Shown: piece after piece, positions 52,065-61,552 of the stretch
Layout: the number at the start of each line of letters is the position of its first letter
Numbering within the stretch: the first letter of the stretch is position 1
Assembly: GCA_011176545.1 (NCBI GenBank)
Contig: DUEN01000002.1
Span: forward strand, 1-64,000
Direction: 5' to 3'
Source: Caldilineae bacterium
Lineage (GTDB): Bacteria; Chloroflexota; Anaerolineae; DUEN01
Length of the DNA: 64,000 nucleotides
Translations under genes and position numbers: made by a program
Notes under the pieces: generated by a model
What the model was told of the DNA's origin: nothing
What the model saw: the letters and a program-made list of their open reading frames with translations, nothing else
Databases searched by the model: none

Positions 52065-52931
52065 TTGTTCGATGAAGCGTTTCTACGGCGGCTGGAGCAG
52101 CTTGCGCTGGTGGCCCGCCAGGTCCGCCATGGGCGGACGCAGGGCGAGCGGCGGTCCCCTAAACGCGGGCGTTCGGTGGAGTTCGCCGACTATCGGGATT
52201 ACGTCCCCGGCGACGACCTGCGCATGGTGGACTGGAACGTCTACGCGCGGCTAGGGCGGCTCTTCGTTAAGCTGTTCGCCGAGGAGGAAGACACCACCGT
52301 CCACTTCCTTCTGGACGCCAGCGAGAGCATGCGGTTCGGCCAGCCGCGCAAGTGGGATTACGCCATGCGCCTGGCGGGGGCGTTAGGCTACATCGCCCTG
52401 GTGGGCATGGACCGGATCACCGCGGCCGTGATGCATGAAGGCCGGCTCACGACCATGCCGCCCATACGCACGAAGCGACAGGCGTTGGCCTGGTTCGATT
52501 GGTTACAGGCCATCCGCCCGGGCGGGGAGGCCCACCTGGGGCCGGCGATGCGGGAATACGCGGCGCGCGCTCAGGCCATCGGCCCCGCCGTAGTCATCGG
52601 CGATCTCCTGGATCCCTCATGGGATGAGGGTTTATCCGCCTTGTTCACCTGGCGGTTCGAGGTCACCGTGCTGCACGTCCTCTCGCCGGAGGAGGTGAAC
52701 CCCGATCTGGAGGGAGACCTCGAGCTTATCGACAGCGAGACCGGTCAGGCGGTGGAGATCACCGCGGATTATGATCTGCTGATGCGCTATCGGGATCGTG
52801 TAGAGGCATGGCGGACGCAGATCAAGGACTTCTGCGCCCAGCGTGAGATGAACTATGTCGCCATTGAGACGTCTGTATCACTCGAAGCGTTGCTTTTCTC
52901 CCACTTGCGCGTGCGCGCCGTGCTAAGGTGA
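52065..52931 (+). CDS. DUF58 domain protein
   Basis: 288 residues, start TTG at 52065 with GAGG nine bases upstream. The DUF58 signature is clear: GERRSPKRGRSVEFADYRDYVPGDDLRMVDWNVYARLGRLFVKLFAEEED, and the partial VWA-like fold with a degraded MIDAS (VHFLLDASESMRFG). It usually stands between MoxR and VWA genes, as here. It is predicted to be cytoplasmic and may be the direct target of MoxR. Confidence 0.93.
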   Translation: MFDEAFLRRLEQLALVARQVRHGRTQGERRSPKRGRSVEFADYRDYVPGDDLRMVDWNVYARLGRLFVKLFAEEEDTTVHFLLDASESMRFGQPRKWDYAMRLAGALGYIALVGMDRITAAVMHEGRLTTMPPIRTKRQALAWFDWLQAIRPGGEAHLGPAMREYAARAQAIGPAVVIGDLLDPSWDEGLSALFTWRFEVTVLHVLSPEEVNPDLEGDLELIDSETGQAVEITADYDLLMRYRDRVEAWRTQIKDFCAQREMNYVAIETSVSLEALLFSHLRVRAVLR

Positions 52932-52947
52932 GTATTGTGGGTAGGCG

Positions 52948-54963
52948 ATGTCATTTCTGAACCCATCAGCTTTAGCGCTCGTTGCCTTAGCCCTTCCCAT
53001 CATCGCACTCTACTTCCTCAAGCTGCGACGGCAGCCGTATACCGTGTCCAGCACTTACTTATGGCGACGCCTGTTGCGGGATACAGCGGCCAACGCGCCG
53101 TGGCAGCGCCTGCAGCCGAATCTCCTGTTGCTGTTACAGCTTCTCATCCTGGCCCTGCTCGTCCTGGCGCTGGCCCGTCCCTTCTCCTGGACCGAGGCGG
53201 CGGCCGGGGACCACGTCATCCTCATCCTGGACACCTCGGCCAGTATGCAGGCGACCGATATGGCACCCAACCGGCTAGCGGAGGCCGTCAAGCGGGCTCG
53301 CCGCCTGATCGACGCGCTACCGGGAAGCGCGCGCGTCACGCTGATCGCCGCCGGGAGCGACACGCGTGTGCTGCTATCCGGCTCCACAGACCGCGCGCGC
53401 ACCCATGAGGCCCTGGAGGCGCTCTCCCCCGGCACCGGTTCCAGCGACCTATCCGACGCCCTGAACCTGGCTGCCGCCATCGCCGCCCGCGAGCGCGATC
53501 CGGAGACCATCATCCTGTCCGATGGCAACGTGACATTGCCGGAGCACCTCGCCATCCCCGGCCGCGTTCGATACATCCCCATCGGGCGCGGCGCGGCCGA
53601 GCCCGACGCGATCGTGCCCAATCAGGCGATCACCGCGCTATCGCTGCGGCCGATCGCCGGGGGGAACGCCTTGATCGCGTTCGTGCAGGTGACCAACTTC
53701 GGCACCACGTCCATAGAGCGGCGGCTTTCGCTGTACGCCGATGGGCATCTGGTAGCGGCCCGAACGCTGAGCCTGCCGCCGGAGCGGCCACTCCCGTTGA
53801 CCTTTGACGACATCTCGGCAGACGTCAGCGTCGTGGAGGCCCGCTTAGAGGGCGAAGATGCTCTGGCCCTGGACGATGTGGCATGGGCCGTGCCGCCCGC
53901 GCGCCGCACCCTGCAGGTTGATCTGGTCGGCCCCGGCAATCGCTTCCTGGAGACGGCCCTCTCGCTGTTACCAGGCTTAGAAGTGGCCGCGATCCAGCCG
54001 AGGGACTATCTCAGCGATGGATGCCCGTCGGCGGATGAGACCTGCCGCCGGGCCGATATCACCATCTTCGATAACACGACGCCCGAGGGCGAGCTTCCCC
54101 CGGGCGCGATGCTGTTCATCGCGCCGCCGCGGGCGACCTCCATCTTCTCGGTGACCGGACAACTCGAGGGGCCGGTGCCGATCCCCGCCCAGGCCGATGA
54201 GCCCTTGCTGCGCTACGTGGACCTCCGCGGGGTGCAGATCCAGCAGGCCTTTCGGATCCCACTCCCCGAATGGGCTCGAGCCGTCGTGGTAGCCGACGTA
54301 TCGACCGACCGGTGTGAGGCACCCTGCCCTCTCCTCTTCGTCGGTGAGGTGGAGGGACGGCGAGTCGCCGTCTTGACCTTCGACCTGCGCAAGTCCGATC
54401 TGCCCCTGCGCGTGGCCTTCCCGATCCTCATAGCGAATCTGATGGACTTCCTGAGCGCCGGAGCGGGCGGGGCAGACATCCCGACGTGGGTCAGGCCGGG
54501 ACAGCCTGTGACATTTCACGCCCCTCCTGAAGCGGAAGCCATCCTGATCACCCGTCCCGATGGCACAACGGAGCGAGTAGAGATAGAGGATGGACGGGCG
54601 GTCTATAGCGACACGACGTGGCTGGGGATCTACGAGGTCGCCTGGGTACCCTCAGGCATGGCCGTCGGGCAAGGCGAACGCCTTCTGGGGCGATTCGCCG
54701 TAAACCTGTTCGACCCTCAAGAATCAGCCCTCGCGCCGAAGAGCTCGCTACCCGTCCAGGGTACGGCGAGGACGGATATAGGCGAGGCGGGCCATCGAGG
54801 CCGCCGGGAGTGGTGGCGGCCGTTGGCATGGGGGGCGCTGGCGCTGCTCATGGCCGAGTGGCTTTACGCCCATCGAGGGGCGTTGTCAAGACTGCGCGGA
54901 ACGATTGTGGCGCTCGCTCAACGCCCCACATCCACTCACGGGCATAGCGGACGGGCTGCGTAA
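52948..54963 (+). CDS. BatA-like membrane protein with VWA domain
   Basis: 671 residues. The N-terminal BatA segment (FLNPSALALVALALPIIALYFLKLRRQP, then LLLLLQLLILALLVLALARPF) spans about 1-80 with two helices. A VWA domain follows at about 88-215 with an intact MIDAS (DTSAS at 95-99) and the further SDG. The rest is beta-rich with an amidotransferase-like segment, ending in one membrane helix (about 620-640) and a basic tail. It probably presents the metal-binding VWA face to a ligand. It starts 16 bp after the DUF58 gene, and the next gene begins at its stop. Confidence 0.9.
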   Translation: MSFLNPSALALVALALPIIALYFLKLRRQPYTVSSTYLWRRLLRDTAANAPWQRLQPNLLLLLQLLILALLVLALARPFSWTEAAAGDHVILILDTSASMQATDMAPNRLAEAVKRARRLIDALPGSARVTLIAAGSDTRVLLSGSTDRARTHEALEALSPGTGSSDLSDALNLAAAIAARERDPETIILSDGNVTLPEHLAIPGRVRYIPIGRGAAEPDAIVPNQAITALSLRPIAGGNALIAFVQVTNFGTTSIERRLSLYADGHLVAARTLSLPPERPLPLTFDDISADVSVVEARLEGEDALALDDVAWAVPPARRTLQVDLVGPGNRFLETALSLLPGLEVAAIQPRDYLSDGCPSADETCRRADITIFDNTTPEGELPPGAMLFIAPPRATSIFSVTGQLEGPVPIPAQADEPLLRYVDLRGVQIQQAFRIPLPEWARAVVVADVSTDRCEAPCPLLFVGEVEGRRVAVLTFDLRKSDLPLRVAFPILIANLMDFLSAGAGGADIPTWVRPGQPVTFHAPPEAEAILITRPDGTTERVEIEDGRAVYSDTTWLGIYEVAWVPSGMAVGQGERLLGRFAVNLFDPQESALAPKSSLPVQGTARTDIGEAGHRGRREWWRPLAWGALALLMAEWLYAHRGALSRLRGTIVALAQRPTSTHGHSGRAA

Positions 54964-57795
54964 ATGAGGATCTCCTTCCTCCGATCGCCGGTGCTTCTGA
55001 TCCTGATCCCGCTGATCCCCCTCATCCTCGTGCCGGTGCTGGCGCGAGGGTCTCGCTGGCGGGAGACATCCCCGCGCGTGTGGGGGAGCGTCGCCTTGCG
55101 CTTAGGCATCGCGCTGGCGATCGTGCTCAGCCTGGCGGGGATGCAGCTCGTACGCGAAGTCGATACGCTGACCGTCGTCTACCTGATCGACTTGTCCGAC
55201 TCGATCTCGGCCGCGGAGCGTGAGCGGGCCGAGCGCTTCATCCGGGAAAGCGTGCAGGCGATGCCGCCGAACGGCCGCGCGGCCATCGTGGCCTTCGGCC
55301 ACGATGCCCTCGTCGAGCGCCTGGCGAGCGAGGACAGAGATGTCCCTCCCATCGCCTCTGTGCCCGTAACGACACGGACTAACCTCGCCGCCGCGTTACG
55401 TCTGGGCCTGGCGCTCTTCCCGGAAGCCAGCCAGAAGCGTATCGTCATCCTCTCCGACGGGCTGGAAAACCTCAACCAAGCGTCGGATCAGGTCGATCTG
55501 GCCGTCGCCCGGGGCGTTGAGATCGATTACGTCCCCCTGGATACGACGCCCAGCGGAGCGGAAGCCTATCTGGATCGAATCGAGGCGCCCGCTCGGGTGC
55601 GCCTGGGGCAACGTTTCGAGGTCACTGCGGTGATCGAGAGCACGAAGCCCCAGTCGGCCACGCTTTACCTCTTCGAGGAGGGAAAGCTGATCCGCTCGCT
55701 GGCGCTGCGCCTGCAGCGGGGAACGAATCGCGTGCGAATCTCGCTCACCGCTGGAGGGTCAGGGTTCCGCCGGCTGCGGGCGGAGCTGATCCCAGAGGTG
55801 GATCGCTGGCCCCAGAACAACGTGGCCGAGAGCTTCACGGTGGTGGAGGGGCCGCCGCGCCTGCTGCTTGTGGAGGGGAAGGCCGGGGAGGCGACCCATC
55901 TGGCGGCGGCGCTAAAGGCCGCGGGTATGGAGCCGGTCGTGATATCCCCGGCGGAGATCCCGCAGGACCTGGCCGCGCTCGTCCGTTATGACGCCGTATT
56001 TCTCGTCAACGTCCCGGCGGAGGCCCTTCCGGATGGGGTCATGGAGGTACTGCCACGCTATGTGCAGGAATTGGGCCGGGGCCTGACCATGATCGGCGGC
56101 GATTCGAGCTTCGGTGCGGGCGGGTATCTGCGCACGCCGATCGAGGAGGCGCTGCCAGTCGATATGGACGTGCGCAGCAGGGAGCGAGAGCCTAACCTGG
56201 CCCTGGTGTTCGTCGTCGATAAGTCGGGCAGCATGGGGCGATGCCATTGTAACGACCCCAATGCGCTGCCCGGCCAGTATCAGCGGGTGGAGAGCGGGCT
56301 GCCCAAGATAGACATCGCCAAGGAGGCGATCCTGCGGACGTACCCAGTGCTGGGCCGATTGGACCTGCTAGGAGTGATCGCCTTCGATGCCGGCGCGCAT
56401 TGGGCTGTCCGGCTGCGCCGCCTGACTGAGCTGGGGGAACTCCAGGAGGCCATCGGCGGGATCCAGGCGGAGGGCCAGACGAACATCTTCGCCGGGCTCA
56501 ACGAGGCCGCCCAGGCCCTGTCGGAGATCGACGCCAGGGTCAAGCACATCATCCTGCTGACCGACGGATGGTCGCGCGCTGGCGCGTACGACGAGCTAGC
56601 GAAGCAATTGCGAGAAGAGGGGATCACACTCTCTGTGATCGCGGCTGGCCGGGGGTCGGCGGCGTATCTGCGCGGGCTGGCGGAGGCCGGCGGCGGACGA
56701 TATTATCCGGCCCGCAGCATCCAGGAGTTACCCCAGCTCTTCTTGAAGGAGACCATCCGGGCCGCGGGGCGCTATATCATCGAGCGGCCATTCTATCCCG
56801 TTCAGACGGCGTCCGCCGAGATCCTGGAGGGGCTGACGGGATGGCCCCGGTTATACGGGTATAACGGGACCACGCCTAAAGCGGCGGCGCGCGTTCCTCT
56901 GATGAGCGCGGAGGGCGATCCGATCCTGGCCCTCTGGTCATACGGCCTGGGGCGGAGCCTGGCCTGGACCTCGGATCTGACGACACGTTGGGCCGTGGAG
57001 TGGGTCTCATGGGATGGCTTCTCGCGGTTCGTGGCGCAGATGGCCGGGTGGATCCTGCCCGCGCCCTCCTCGGATCGCCTGCAGGCCGAATGGCGGATCG
57101 AGGGAGACGAGGTCGAGCTCACCGTCGATGCCGTGGACGAGGCGGGACGCCCGTGGGATCTGCTGGATATGCGCGCCGTCGTGGTCGGCCCCGACCTTCA
57201 CACTCATCAGCTGACGTTAAGCCAGATCGCCCCGGGGCGCTATCAGGCGCGCATGGCCCTGGATAAGCCGGGCGTATACATGCTTCAAGTCCTGGCCAGC
57301 GAACGAGGAGAGGCCGGCGAGGAGGGTGCACCGGTCGCTCAGATCACGACGGGCATGGCGATCCCTTACTCGCCGGAGTACCGCTGGCCTGCCCACGCGG
57401 AGGGGGAAGCTCTGCTCCGTCGCCTGGCGCAGGCGACCGGCGGGGATCGGCTCGTCGAGCCCGCGGCGGCGTGGACGAGGACGAGCGCTCCCGCCCGGTC
57501 GGCACGTCCCCTGGCCCCAACGCTCCTCCTGCTGGCCACCGTGCTGTTCCCAGCGGATGTGGCCGTGCGGCGCCTGCGACTGGGCGCTCGCGAATGGGGT
57601 CGTCTCAAGACATGGGCGCGCGAGCATATCCCCCAACGCCGAAGGAAGGGCGTATCGGAATGGCCGATCCCCCCCGCCAGACCTCAACGCCTGGGGCGGC
57701 TGTTCGCCGCTCGAGAGCGGGGACGGGCTCGCAGCGCTCGCGGCCGTTCTACGAGCGCACCCGCTGACCTGCCTCAATCTGAGGACGAAGAGTAG
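54964..57795 (+). CDS. Large membrane protein with two VWA domains
   Basis: 943 residues. Two N-terminal helices at about 8-27 and 42-62. First VWA domain about 70-200 with MIDAS DLSDS (76-80) and LSDG. An Ig-like stretch and an amidotransferase-like segment (PRLLLVEGKAGEATHLAAAL to GRGLTMIGGD) lie at about 298-400. Second VWA domain about 412-610 with MIDAS DKSGS (419-423) and LTDG. A last helix is near 850-870 and the tail is strongly basic. Two MIDAS sites in one chain around an amidotransferase-like module are distinctive. Its start directly follows the stop of the BatA-like gene. Confidence 0.9.
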   Translation: MRISFLRSPVLLILIPLIPLILVPVLARGSRWRETSPRVWGSVALRLGIALAIVLSLAGMQLVREVDTLTVVYLIDLSDSISAAERERAERFIRESVQAMPPNGRAAIVAFGHDALVERLASEDRDVPPIASVPVTTRTNLAAALRLGLALFPEASQKRIVILSDGLENLNQASDQVDLAVARGVEIDYVPLDTTPSGAEAYLDRIEAPARVRLGQRFEVTAVIESTKPQSATLYLFEEGKLIRSLALRLQRGTNRVRISLTAGGSGFRRLRAELIPEVDRWPQNNVAESFTVVEGPPRLLLVEGKAGEATHLAAALKAAGMEPVVISPAEIPQDLAALVRYDAVFLVNVPAEALPDGVMEVLPRYVQELGRGLTMIGGDSSFGAGGYLRTPIEEALPVDMDVRSREREPNLALVFVVDKSGSMGRCHCNDPNALPGQYQRVESGLPKIDIAKEAILRTYPVLGRLDLLGVIAFDAGAHWAVRLRRLTELGELQEAIGGIQAEGQTNIFAGLNEAAQALSEIDARVKHIILLTDGWSRAGAYDELAKQLREEGITLSVIAAGRGSAAYLRGLAEAGGGRYYPARSIQELPQLFLKETIRAAGRYIIERPFYPVQTASAEILEGLTGWPRLYGYNGTTPKAAARVPLMSAEGDPILALWSYGLGRSLAWTSDLTTRWAVEWVSWDGFSRFVAQMAGWILPAPSSDRLQAEWRIEGDEVELTVDAVDEAGRPWDLLDMRAVVVGPDLHTHQLTLSQIAPGRYQARMALDKPGVYMLQVLASERGEAGEEGAPVAQITTGMAIPYSPEYRWPAHAEGEALLRRLAQATGGDRLVEPAAAWTRTSAPARSARPLAPTLLLLATVLFPADVAVRRLRLGAREWGRLKTWAREHIPQRRRKGVSEWPIPPARPQRLGRLFAARERGRARSARGRSTSAPADLPQSEDEE

Positions 57796-57854
57796 AGGAC
57801 ACAGCGGCGTGTCACCTACCATAGTCGGACCCTCATATGCTAAACCTCGTATAG

Positions 57855-57874
57855 GGCAGGTTTCCATACCTGCC
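57855..57874. repeat. Small hairpin, worn GTAGGGGCG relative
   Basis: GGCAGGT-TTCCAT-ACCTGCC, a 7 bp stem in the gap before the metallophosphoesterase. Flanks (TATAG..., TTGTC) recall the worn arms of the larger palindrome family. Confidence 0.35.
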
Positions 57875-57987
57875 TGTTGTCTTAGTCTGGCAGCGAGTAG
57901 GCAAATCACCAAAGAAAGGGTACAATAAAAGCGGCGTGGGGCATCCGACAGGGCTGCAGACATCGCGATCAGCCATGGGAGTACATC

Positions 57988-59388
57988 ATGACCCGGAAGG
58001 CCAAGTTCATCATCAGCGACACCCATCTGGGGGCTGGCCGATACGAGGCCGGCAACGCGCTGGAGGATTTCATCAGCGACGCCGACTTCGCTCAATGGGT
58101 GAGTGAGCTCATCGCGGAGAGCGAGCGGGACGGCGTGGAGATGGAGCTGATCATTAACGGCGACTTTCTAGAGATGCTCCAGGTGCCCGCCGTACCGGAC
58201 TTCGATCCGACCGCCGAGTATCCTCCCGACGTGTACGCGCCGAGCGATGAGGCGGCGTGTGTGCAAAAGGTGCGTCACGTCATCGAGGGCCACCCTGACG
58301 TGTTCACCGCCATGGCTGATTTCATCCACGAGAGCTCGCCTCGCCGTTATATCACCATCAATAAAGGGAACCACGACCCGGACGTGTACTGGCCGGGCGT
58401 GCAGGATGCCATCCGTCAGGCCATCGGCGCCACGGGTGATCGGACAAATCTGCTCGATTTTCCATCGGTGGCCGTCCAACGCGAGGGTCTCTACATCGAG
58501 CACGGCAACCAATATGCGGAGCGGATCAACCGCTATCAGAACTTCGCCGAGCCGTTAGATCCGGAGCATCCAGACCAGTTGGAACGGGTGCCTGGCTCTC
58601 GCTTCGTGTACGAGTTCTTTAACTCGCTGGAACGCCAGCGTCCGTGGATCGATGGGATCTCGCCGCTGACCGCGCTGGTGTGGTACGGCTTCCAGTTCGA
58701 TCCTGGCTTCGCCCTGATCGCCCTGGCTGCGCTGCTACGGGCCGCGCCGGGGCTCATCGCCGGCGAGCTGGGATTTCGGGCAGCGACCCCGGCGCAGGAA
58801 CGCGCGGCCGCCCTGTTAAACGAGATAGCCTCGTCCGAGCGACAGGCCGAGATAGCCCGCAGGCTGGCCGAAGATCCAGCCTTTCGAGCCACATTCTACC
58901 GCCGGGTCGAGGCGGCGCTGGACGAGGCAGGTCTGGAGGAGAGGCCTCCTTCCAGAGCGGCGCCCGGGGTCGAGCCGGATGCGTTCCAGGTGGCTCAAGA
59001 CATCCAACGTCGCTACACCGAATCGCTGATCGCGGAAGCGGAACGCAAAGCCGCGGCGACGGGGGCCCTCGTGGTCGTCTTTGGGCATACCCATCGCCCC
59101 GTTGTACGCCAACTGTCGAATGGCGGCGTCTATATCAACAGCGGCACGTGGGTGTGGCGCGGGGATTTCGCCGGCGCAAACCGCGAGCTCTGGCGTGACC
59201 TCTTCGAGAATCCGGCGAAGTACAGCGGATATCGGGAGCCGACCTACGTGCGCGTGGACTACGATGAGGATGAGCGACCCCGGGCTGGGTTACACATCCT
59301 CAGCCTGCCGGGGACCATCCCACAGCCGCCAGCGCAGGAACGTATCGGGTGCCTGGAGGCGCTCAAGCGACTATTCACTCGGCGTTGA
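57988..59388 (+). CDS. Calcineurin-like metallophosphoesterase
   Basis: 466 residues. The five metallophosphatase motifs are in order: ISDTHLGAG at 9-17, INGDFLEML, NKGNHDPDVYW, EHGNQY and FGHTHRPV. Between the fourth and fifth there is a helical insert of about 200 residues, with a hydrophobic stretch (FALIALAALLRAAPGLIAGELG) that may touch the membrane. The insert is larger than in simple family members. It is predicted to hydrolyse phosphomono- or diesters; UDP-2,3-diacylglucosamine hydrolase-like proteins share the arrangement, but the substrate is unknown. Stands alone. Confidence 0.88.
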   Translation: MTRKAKFIISDTHLGAGRYEAGNALEDFISDADFAQWVSELIAESERDGVEMELIINGDFLEMLQVPAVPDFDPTAEYPPDVYAPSDEAACVQKVRHVIEGHPDVFTAMADFIHESSPRRYITINKGNHDPDVYWPGVQDAIRQAIGATGDRTNLLDFPSVAVQREGLYIEHGNQYAERINRYQNFAEPLDPEHPDQLERVPGSRFVYEFFNSLERQRPWIDGISPLTALVWYGFQFDPGFALIALAALLRAAPGLIAGELGFRAATPAQERAAALLNEIASSERQAEIARRLAEDPAFRATFYRRVEAALDEAGLEERPPSRAAPGVEPDAFQVAQDIQRRYTESLIAEAERKAAATGALVVVFGHTHRPVVRQLSNGGVYINSGTWVWRGDFAGANRELWRDLFENPAKYSGYREPTYVRVDYDEDERPRAGLHILSLPGTIPQPPAQERIGCLEALKRLFTRR

Positions 59389-59418
59389 TGGGCTCCGTAT
59401 CCCGTACTCGGTGTCCGT

Positions 59419-59446
59419 TTGATCCACGAATCGTTTATGATACAAT
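59419..59446 (+). promoter_or_regulatory. Candidate promoter upstream of gatC (distal)
   Basis: TTGATC (59419-59424), 16 bp spacer, TACAAT (59441-59446). Two direct copies of AATCCTGT (59444-59451 and 59456-59463), 12 bp apart, overlap the -10 and expected start; a regulator could bind there. Confidence 0.45.
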
Positions 59447-59504
59447 CCTGTACAGAATCCTGTAAGATCGAAGAGGCCCTTTACACAGGTGAACGTAAAA
59501 GCGT

Positions 59505-59533
59505 TTGCCCGTCGCGGATGGCGGTGCTATAAT
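59505..59533 (+). promoter_or_regulatory. Promoter upstream of gatC (proximal)
   Basis: TTGCCC (59505-59510), 17 bp spacer, TATAAT (59528-59533), with TG one base before the -10 (TGCTATAAT). The leader to gatC is about 95 nt. Confidence 0.7.
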
Positions 59534-59636
59534 GGGAATCGCCCCGCTGACGGTGACGTCACGCTTCTCATCGTTTGGCCCCACCGGCCAGGATGGCCGG
59601 ATGACGAATACACGACATCATCCGCAGGTTAGAACC

Positions 59637-59924
59637 ATGTCCCTAACACTCGAGGAAGTTCGACACATCGCTGAGTTGGCCAAATTGGGTTTGACACCCG
59701 AGGAGGAAGAGCGATTTCGCGATCAGCTTTCCGCCATCCTGGACTACTTCGCCCGGCTGCAGGAGGTGGACACATCCGCCATCCCGGCGACCGCGACGGT
59801 GCTGCCCACGCGCAACGTGATGCGCGACGATGAGGTGCAACCCTCGCTCAGCCGGGAGGATGCTTTGGCTAACGCTCCGGACGCGGCCGATGGGCAGTTC
59901 AGGGTCCAGGCTGTCCTGGAGTAG
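59637..59924 (+). CDS. gatC: Aspartyl/glutamyl-tRNA amidotransferase subunit C
   Basis: 95 residues from the ATG at 59637, the family length; upstream in-frame ATGs give unconserved extensions. MSLTLEEVRHIAELAKLGLTPEEEERF, LSAILDYFARLQEVDTS and the end LPTRNVMRDDEVQPSL... match GatC. It stabilises the GatA-GatB complex that amidates misacylated Glu-tRNA(Gln) or Asp-tRNA(Asn). gatA follows after 130 bp; gatB is not in the window. Confidence 0.95.
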   Translation: MSLTLEEVRHIAELAKLGLTPEEEERFRDQLSAILDYFARLQEVDTSAIPATATVLPTRNVMRDDEVQPSLSREDALANAPDAADGQFRVQAVLE

Positions 59925-59946
59925 CTACCCGCGGAGGCATCACGCT

Positions 59947-60027
59947 CCCTGGAGTCCTCACCCTTGCCCCTTTGGAGAGCCCGACGCCATTGGGAGAGAG
60001 ATGAGGGCCAGGACGCCAGGGGTTTTT
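59947..60027 (+). terminator. Possible long-loop attenuator between gatC and gatA
   Basis: CCCTGGAGTCCT can pair with AGGACGCCAGGG (11 of 12) across 51 nt, followed by GTTTTT. The long loop makes the call weak. It may let only part of transcription reach gatA. Confidence 0.3.
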
Positions 60028-60054
60028 CTATAACTGCAAACGAGGGAGAGCCCG

Positions 60055-61524
60055 TTGGACCTTTATGCATTGACCATCCACGAAGCGCGAGAGCTCCTCG
60101 ACCGCGGTGAGGTCTCCTCTACGGAGCTCACCGAGGCTGTGTTGGAGCGGATCTACGCGCTGGACAACGAGATCAAGGCTTATCTGACCCTGACGCCGGA
60201 GCTGGCTATGGAGCAGGCGGCCGAGGCGGATCGCCGCCTGGCGGCTGGCGAGCGCACGCCGCTCCTGGGCATCCCCCTGGCCATTAAGGACGTGCTCTGC
60301 CTGGAAGGCGTCCCCACCACATGCGGCTCCCGCATCCTGGAGAACTTCATCCCACCCTATGATGCCACCGTAGTCGCCCGGCTACGGGAGATGGGCGCCG
60401 TCTTTCTGGGCAAGACCAACACGGACGAGTTCGCCATGGGCTCGTCCACCGAGAACTCGGCCTTCTTCACCACCCGAAACCCGTGGGATCTGACCCGGGT
60501 GCCGGGGGGCTCCAGCGGCGGGAGCGCAGCGGCCATCGCCGCCGACCTCTGTTTGGGCGCGTTGGGCACGGATACCGGCGGCAGCGTCCGTCAACCGGCC
60601 GCCTTGTGCGGCGTCACCGGCCTGAAGCCCAGCTACGGTCGGGTGTCCCGCTATGGGTTGGTCGCCTACGCCTCTTCACTGGACCAGGTGGGCACCTTCG
60701 GCAAGGACGTGGTCGATGCCGCCATCCTGCTCCAGGCCATCGCCGGGCATGACCCGCGCGATTCTACATCGATGGATCTGCCTGTGCCGGATTACCTGGC
60801 AGCCCTAAAGGCTCCCGACGTGCGAGGGCTGCGCGTGGGCGTCCCCCAGGAATATTTCATCGAGGGCATGCAGCCGGAGGTTGAGAAAGGGGTGCGCGCG
60901 GCCATCGCCCAACTGGCAGACATGGGCGCGGAGATCGTGGAGATCTCCCTCCCGCACACCGAGTACGCCCTGCCCGTTTACTACCTGATCGCGCCGGCGG
61001 AGGCATCGGCCAACCTGGCGCGGTATGACGGCGTGCGATACGGGCTATCCGTGGCCGCCAAGGACCTGTGGGAGACCTATCGCCGCACGCGCGGCCAGGG
61101 CTTCGGCCCCGAGGTCAAGCGCCGCATTATGCTGGGCACCTATGCCCTCTCGGCCGGATACTACGACGCCTACTATCTCAAAGCCGGACAGGTGCGTACT
61201 CTGATCAAGCAGGACTTCGAGCGGGCCTTCGAGCAGGTCGATGTGATCGTCTGTCCCACCAGCCCGACCACCGCGTTCAGGATCGGCGAGCGGATCGATG
61301 ATCCGCTGCAGATGTACCTGGCCGACATCTTCACGATCTCCGTGAACCTGGCGGGCGTGTGCGGGATCAGCATCCCGTGCGGGTTCGACGACCAGGAGCT
61401 CCCCATCGGCCTGCAGGTCATCGGGCCTGCCTTCGGAGAGGAGCGCATCCTGTCGTTAGCCCACGCCTATCAACAGGCCACCGAGTGGCATAAACACCGC
61501 CCATCCCTACCGATACCAGCATGA
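60055..61524 (+). CDS. gatA: Aspartyl/glutamyl-tRNA amidotransferase subunit A
   Basis: 489 residues, start TTG at 60055 with GAGGGAGAG nearby. The amidase-signature triad is visible: Lys in IPLAIKDVL, Ser in [13 protein letters not shown] and the catalytic Ser in [35 protein letters not shown] and the C-terminal [11 protein letters not shown] are family features. GatA releases ammonia from glutamine for the amidation by GatB. It is co-directional with gatC. Confidence 0.96.
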   Translation: MDLYALTIHEARELLDRGEVSSTELTEAVLERIYALDNEIKAYLTLTPELAMEQAAEADRRLAAGERTPLLGIPLAIKDVLCLEGVPTTCGSRILENFIPPYDATVVARLREMGAVFLGKTNTDEFAMGSSTENSAFFTTRNPWDLTRVPGGSSGGSAAAIAADLCLGALGTDTGGSVRQPAALCGVTGLKPSYGRVSRYGLVAYASSLDQVGTFGKDVVDAAILLQAIAGHDPRDSTSMDLPVPDYLAALKAPDVRGLRVGVPQEYFIEGMQPEVEKGVRAAIAQLADMGAEIVEISLPHTEYALPVYYLIAPAEASANLARYDGVRYGLSVAAKDLWETYRRTRGQGFGPEVKRRIMLGTYALSAGYYDAYYLKAGQVRTLIKQDFERAFEQVDVIVCPTSPTTAFRIGERIDDPLQMYLADIFTISVNLAGVCGISIPCGFDDQELPIGLQVIGPAFGEERILSLAHAYQQATEWHKHRPSLPIPA

Positions 61525-61552
61525 GGATACTTACGAGGAAGAGGGTGCGACC

